Made by a program: the position numbers and the translations under genes. 7,964 nucleotides of DNA from assembly GCA_035252155.1 (NCBI GenBank), contig DATFDL010000666.1, forward strand, positions 1 to 7,964. Reading direction: 5' to 3'. Shown piece after piece: positions 4,970 to 7,964 of this stretch (the first letter of the stretch is position 1; each line of letters begins with the position of its first letter). The notes under the pieces were generated by a model. The model searched no databases and had not been told where the DNA came from. It worked only from the letters and a program-made list of their open reading frames with translations. The stretch is from JAICLL01 sp035252155 (GTDB lineage: Bacteria > Planctomycetota > Planctomycetia > Pirellulales > JAICIG01).

Positions 4970-7964
4970 TCATTCAGGCGGCTTCAATTTTTCGGTCTCG
5001 ATGGCCAAGATCAGCGAGCGATTCGTGGTACGCAGGTCGAAGGCCAACCGCTTTCCGTCGGGCGACCAGGCTGGCATCGTGTACTGACCGGCGAAGAGTT
5101 GTTTGGCGTTGCCCGTGCCTACATCGAGCAGCCAGAGACCGACACGATCGTTGACGCCGTAACCACCATAGGCGAGTTGCTTCCCGTCGGGCGACCAGCC
5201 CACCAGCCCGGACCCCGCACCGGGCAGACTGCGGACCAGCCGGTCGTTGGTTCCCAGATGAACGACGGTGAGATTGCCTCCCGCGACATAGGCCAGGCGT
5301 TTGCCGTCGGGAGAGACCGCCGGATAAAACGATTCACGGCATTCGACCACGTCACGGGCCGTACTATCGGCGGCGGTGACGTCGATGGCTTTCACCTTGC
5401 CGTCGCTGCGGGAGTGAAAATAAAGCGTCTGGCCGTCGGCCGCCCACTTGGGGAATCCGCCGTCGGCAAGTTTGCGACGGTTCGACCCATCAACTTCGGC
5501 GAGCCACACCTCTTCCTGCCGCGCATCGGTGTTGCGCGCGTAGGCGAGCTGCTTTCCTAATGGCGAAACAGCCGGGTCGTGCCCGGGAGCAATCAACTGA
5601 GCAACGCTGCGCGTCGGCAGGTCGATGCGGTGAATGCCGTCGTCGCCGCCGGCCGAATAAAAGACCTGCGTGCCATCGGGCGACCAGGCGGCCGACGAGC
5701 CGCCCGCCAGCACCTCGGCGCCGATGCCGGCCGGCGTGTCCTCGGCGGCCCACGCGGCCGGGAGGTCCCAAACGTGAATCGACCGGTCGGTGCCCGCCGC
5801 GGCGAGTTGCGGCCGATTAGGGCGAAATGCGGCAGCGAAGAAGCCGCAGGCCGTTCCCGGATACGTATGGTTTTGCCAGCTTGCGGTGTCCCAAACAATC
5901 ACCTCGCCATTGTGCCGCGGTTGCCAGCGGTGGCCCGCGGCCGACGCCATGAACTGGCCATCGCGGCTGAACGCGACGCTATAGGGCGAAATGGTGTGGC
6001 CGGTGAGCTTGCGCAGCTCCTGAGCGGATGCGACGTCCCAGATTCGCACCGACCAGTCGTCGCTGGCCGATGCCAGCCGGTTGCCATCGGGGTGAAATGC
6101 CACGCTCCAAACCACTGCGGTGTGGCCCTGCAAGGAACTGACCGCGGCGCTATTGCCGACGTCCCAGATCTTGATCACCGGATCGACGCCCGCGGTTGCC
6201 AACCGCTTGCCGTCGGGGCTGAAGGCGACGCTCCACAGCGCTTTCTCGGAGGCGGCAAGGGCCGCGGTTTTTTCGCCGGTCGCCGCGTCAAACAGGTACG
6301 CCGTGCCGTCGGCGCCCGCCGCCGCCAGCAATTTGCCGCCGGGTTGGTAGGCCAACGCGTGGATGCCGCAAGGCGTCTGGATGATGGTTTCATTGAGCCC
6401 GTTCGTCGCATCGCAGATCCGGATGGTTGCATCATCGCTCGCAGTGGCGATGCGCTGATCGCCTGAAGCGAAAGCGACGGCCCAGACCGACTTATCGTGA
6501 CGGCTGGTTACCAGCCCGGCCGAGCGATTGGCGGCGTCCCAAACAACCACCGTGCCCTGCTGGTCGCCCGAAACGAGGCGGCGCCCATCGGAATCGAAGC
6601 TGAGGCAGGTGACCGGCGCCGCATGGCCGCCTAAATCCATTGTTGGACGGAGGGCATCGATGGTCGGCGGGCCGTCATTCGGCGTCGCCTCGCCGTCGCT
6701 GGTGTCGGTCGCCGGCGCATCGGCGGCGATGGCGGAATCGGCCTCGCCGACCGCCTCGCTTGGTACGTTCGTGGGCTGAGGAGAAATGGCTTCCAGGCCG
6801 GTCCACCCCAGGCCCATGCGCTTTAGCTCGTCGCCCAGATCGCCGAACCGCCAGACGAGCGATTGGTCGTCGCTAGCCGTGGCCAGCAAGCGGCCGTCGC
6901 GGCTGAAAGCGAGGTCATTCACGGGCCGCCTTTGTTCGCCGAGCACGAGCAACAACTGCCGGCTGACAGGCTGCCAGAGCCGGATGTCGCGGCCGGCGGT
7001 GACGAGCAAATCGCCCGCGGTTTGCGCGGCCACGACGTTGACAACTCCTTGTCCGGAGTGCCAGGCGGCCAGCGACTTGCCCGTCGCGGGGTCCCACAGC
7101 CGAACGACGCCATCGTTGCCGCCGCCGGCCAGCCAGCGGCCATCGGTCGCGAAGGCCAAAGAATTCATCGGCGTTTCAACGCGCACGAGATGTGCAACCT
7201 CACCGTTCTCAGCCCGATAGATGGTCACCGCATTCGCCGTCGTTTGGGCGGCCAGCAGGGCGCCATCGGCGCTTACCGCCAGCGCTTTTGTGCCGCCATT
7301 CGACGTCTTGGCATCGACAGGCGCCTTCCAGAGCAGATTGGCTTCGAGCGGAAGCCGATCGTCGGCGCTTCGCGCATTGAGCCTCCAAACAAACAGGCGG
7401 CCCTCGAGATCGACGGTGGCCAGGCGTTGAGAATCCGGGAAAAACGCCACGTTGCCAGGAGCCGTCTGAAAGCCGTCCAGCATTGCAGCATAGTCGCCAT
7501 CGGCGGCGTTCCAAAGCCCCACGGTCTGATCGTCGGAGGCGGTCGCCAACAGCCGCCCGTCGGGGCTGACATCGATCGCGCGCACGCGTCCCGCGTGCCC
7601 GGTGCGCTCCAGCGCGGTGTGCAGCCTGCCCGACTCGATGGTGGCCAACCTGATTTGCCCGTGTACATTCACCGCCAGCTTTTGGCTATCGGGGCTGAAT
7701 CGCACCGAGCGAACCGGGCTTTCCGCAGCGCCGGACAGATGATTGGGCCAATCGAGTGAAATAGTTCGCGACAGTTGCTTGCTTGCGACATCCCAAAGCT
7801 GGATGCCCGCGGCGCCGCTCGGTTCATGGGCCGCCAACCATTTGCCGTCGGGGCTGAAGCCGAGAATGTGATCGGCCTTCATGGGCAGAAACACGCCCGC
7901 TTTATCGCGGACATTCCAAAGCATTGTTTTGCCCCGGCTATCGAAGAACACCCGCGACCACGCG
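4970..7964 (-). CDS. Giant WD40 / TolB-like beta-propeller protein (5' end outside window)
   Basis: The visible 997 residues are almost wholly beta-propeller repeats. Numbering from the Val codon at 7949-7951, array one (to about 370) has at least nine WD40-like repeats, for example GHAGRVRAIDVSPDG ending in VGLWN (119-148). A low-complexity Ala/Asp/Pro/Thr linker (371-440) follows. Array two (441-730) has seven repeats, enough for one closed propeller, with classic forms such as GHTAVVWSVAFHPDG (609-623) ending in VRIWD. Array three (about 751-985) has six TolB/PD40-type repeats with WSPDGK cores. Such propellers act as protein-binding platforms; no catalytic domain is visible here. The frame is open to the window edge, reading Ala-Trp-Ser-Arg before the GTG at 7951, so that GTG is internal and the true start lies beyond. 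The missing N-terminus could carry a kinase, cytochrome or export domain, as in planctomycete WD40 proteins, but nothing here decides this. The gene stops 114 bases before the rhomboid-like gene and is probably a separate transcript. Confidence 0.92.
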   Translation of the reverse strand, partial: AWSRVFFDSRGKTMLWNVRDKAGVFLPMKADHILGFSPDGKWLAAHEPSGAAGIQLWDVASKQLSRTISLDWPNHLSGAAESPVRSVRFSPDSQKLAVNVHGQIRLATIESGRLHTALERTGHAGRVRAIDVSPDGRLLATASDDQTVGLWNAADGDYAAMLDGFQTAPGNVAFFPDSQRLATVDLEGRLFVWRLNARSADDRLPLEANLLWKAPVDAKTSNGGTKALAVSADGALLAAQTTANAVTIYRAENGEVAHLVRVETPMNSLAFATDGRWLAGGGNDGVVRLWDPATGKSLAAWHSGQGVVNVVAAQTAGDLLVTAGRDIRLWQPVSRQLLLVLGEQRRPVNDLAFSRDGRLLATASDDQSLVWRFGDLGDELKRMGLGWTGLEAISPQPTNVPSEAVGEADSAIAADAPATDTSDGEATPNDGPPTIDALRPTMDLGGHAAPVTCLSFDSDGRRLVSGDQQGTVVVWDAANRSAGLVTSRHDKSVWAVAFASGDQRIATASDDATIRICDATNGLNETIIQTPCGIHALAYQPGGKLLAAAGADGTAYLFDAATGEKTAALAASEKALWSVAFSPDGKRLATAGVDPVIKIWDVGNSAAVSSLQGHTAVVWSVAFHPDGNRLASASDDWSVRIWDVASAQELRKLTGHTISPYSVAFSRDGQFMASAAGHRWQPRHNGEVIVWDTASWQNHTYPGTACGFFAAAFRPNRPQLAAAGTDRSIHVWDLPAAWAAEDTPAGIGAEVLAGGSSAAWSPDGTQVFYSAGGDDGIHRIDLPTRSVAQLIAPGHDPAVSPLGKQLAYARNTDARQEEVWLAEVDGSNRRKLADGGFPKWAADGQTLYFHSRSDGKVKAIDVTAADSTARDVVECRESFYPAVSPDGKRLAYVAGGNLTVVHLGTNDRLVRSLPGAGSGLVGWSPDGKQLAYGGYGVNDRVGLWLLDVGTGNAKQLFAGQYTMPAWSPDGKRLAFDLRTTNRSLILAIETEKLKPPE
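6632..6841 (-). other. Low-complexity linker between the two WD40 arrays
   Basis: About 70 residues (371-440 of the visible fragment) break the repeat pattern. The segment is rich in Ala, Asp, Glu, Pro and Thr, with no predicted strands after the first 20 residues, and joins the last repeat of array one to the first GH...WD repeat of array two. It marks a domain boundary and is probably flexible and exposed. Confidence 0.7.

Noticed and set aside
4499..5560. Plus-strand open frame of 353 codons
   Set aside because: It runs antisense across the rhomboid-like gene, the gap and the WD40 C-terminus, whose minus-strand products show clear motifs. The translation is Arg/Gly-rich without domain features, as expected for GC-rich antisense frames.
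5579..6466. Plus-strand open frame of 295 codons
   Set aside because: It is antisense to the WD40 repeats and periodic only because it mirrors them; no independent motif or ribosome site.
6863..7759. Plus-strand open frame of 298 codons
   Set aside because: It is antisense to WD40 array one; same reason as the other mirror frames.
7949..7951. GTG as start codon of the WD40 protein
   Set aside because: The frame remains open to the window edge and the residues just upstream (Ala-Trp-Ser-Arg) continue a repeat, so this is an internal valine.

Overview
The window is a block of six genes, all on the minus strand, with no convincing plus-strand gene. High GC in most genes, a very long WD40 plus TolB-like propeller protein, and a glycolate-oxidation operon carrying a rhomboid-like membrane protein suggest a planctomycete of the Pirellulales type. 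This is inferred from gene content and style; no rRNA or marker gene is present to confirm it.

Layout in transcription order (right to left). (1) 4970-7964: the 3' part of a giant beta-propeller protein. At least nine WD40-like repeats are followed by a low-complexity linker, a seven-repeat WD40 array and a six-repeat TolB/PD40 array; the 5' end lies outside the window. (2) A 114-base gap with a good sigma70-type promoter candidate and a GC hairpin near the predicted transcript start. (3) 4004-4855: a rhomboid-like integral membrane protein with a C-terminal Cys/His zinc-ribbon-like tail, apparently not an active protease. (4) 2763-4007: GlcE-type FAD-binding glycolate oxidase subunit, overlapping the previous gene by ATGA. 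(5) 2424-2753 and 2101-2427: two small genes joined by another ATGA overlap, of clearly lower GC than glcE and glcF, lying between those two genes and resembling a toxin/immunity-type cassette. (6) 710-2074: GlcF, the iron-sulfur subunit. (7) 24-692: a HAD-family phosphatase.

The five intervals between the rhomboid-like gene and the phosphatase are either 4-base overlaps or gaps of 9, 26 and 17 bases, so 24-4855 reads as one operon. The metabolic logic is 2-phosphoglycolate salvage: a HAD phosphatase could release glycolate, and GlcE/GlcF, with a GlcD subunit that is not in this window, would oxidise it to glyoxylate. The rhomboid-like protein could help hold the complex at the membrane, but that is a guess from gene linkage. 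The least expected element is the compositionally distinct two-gene cassette that splits glcE from glcF.
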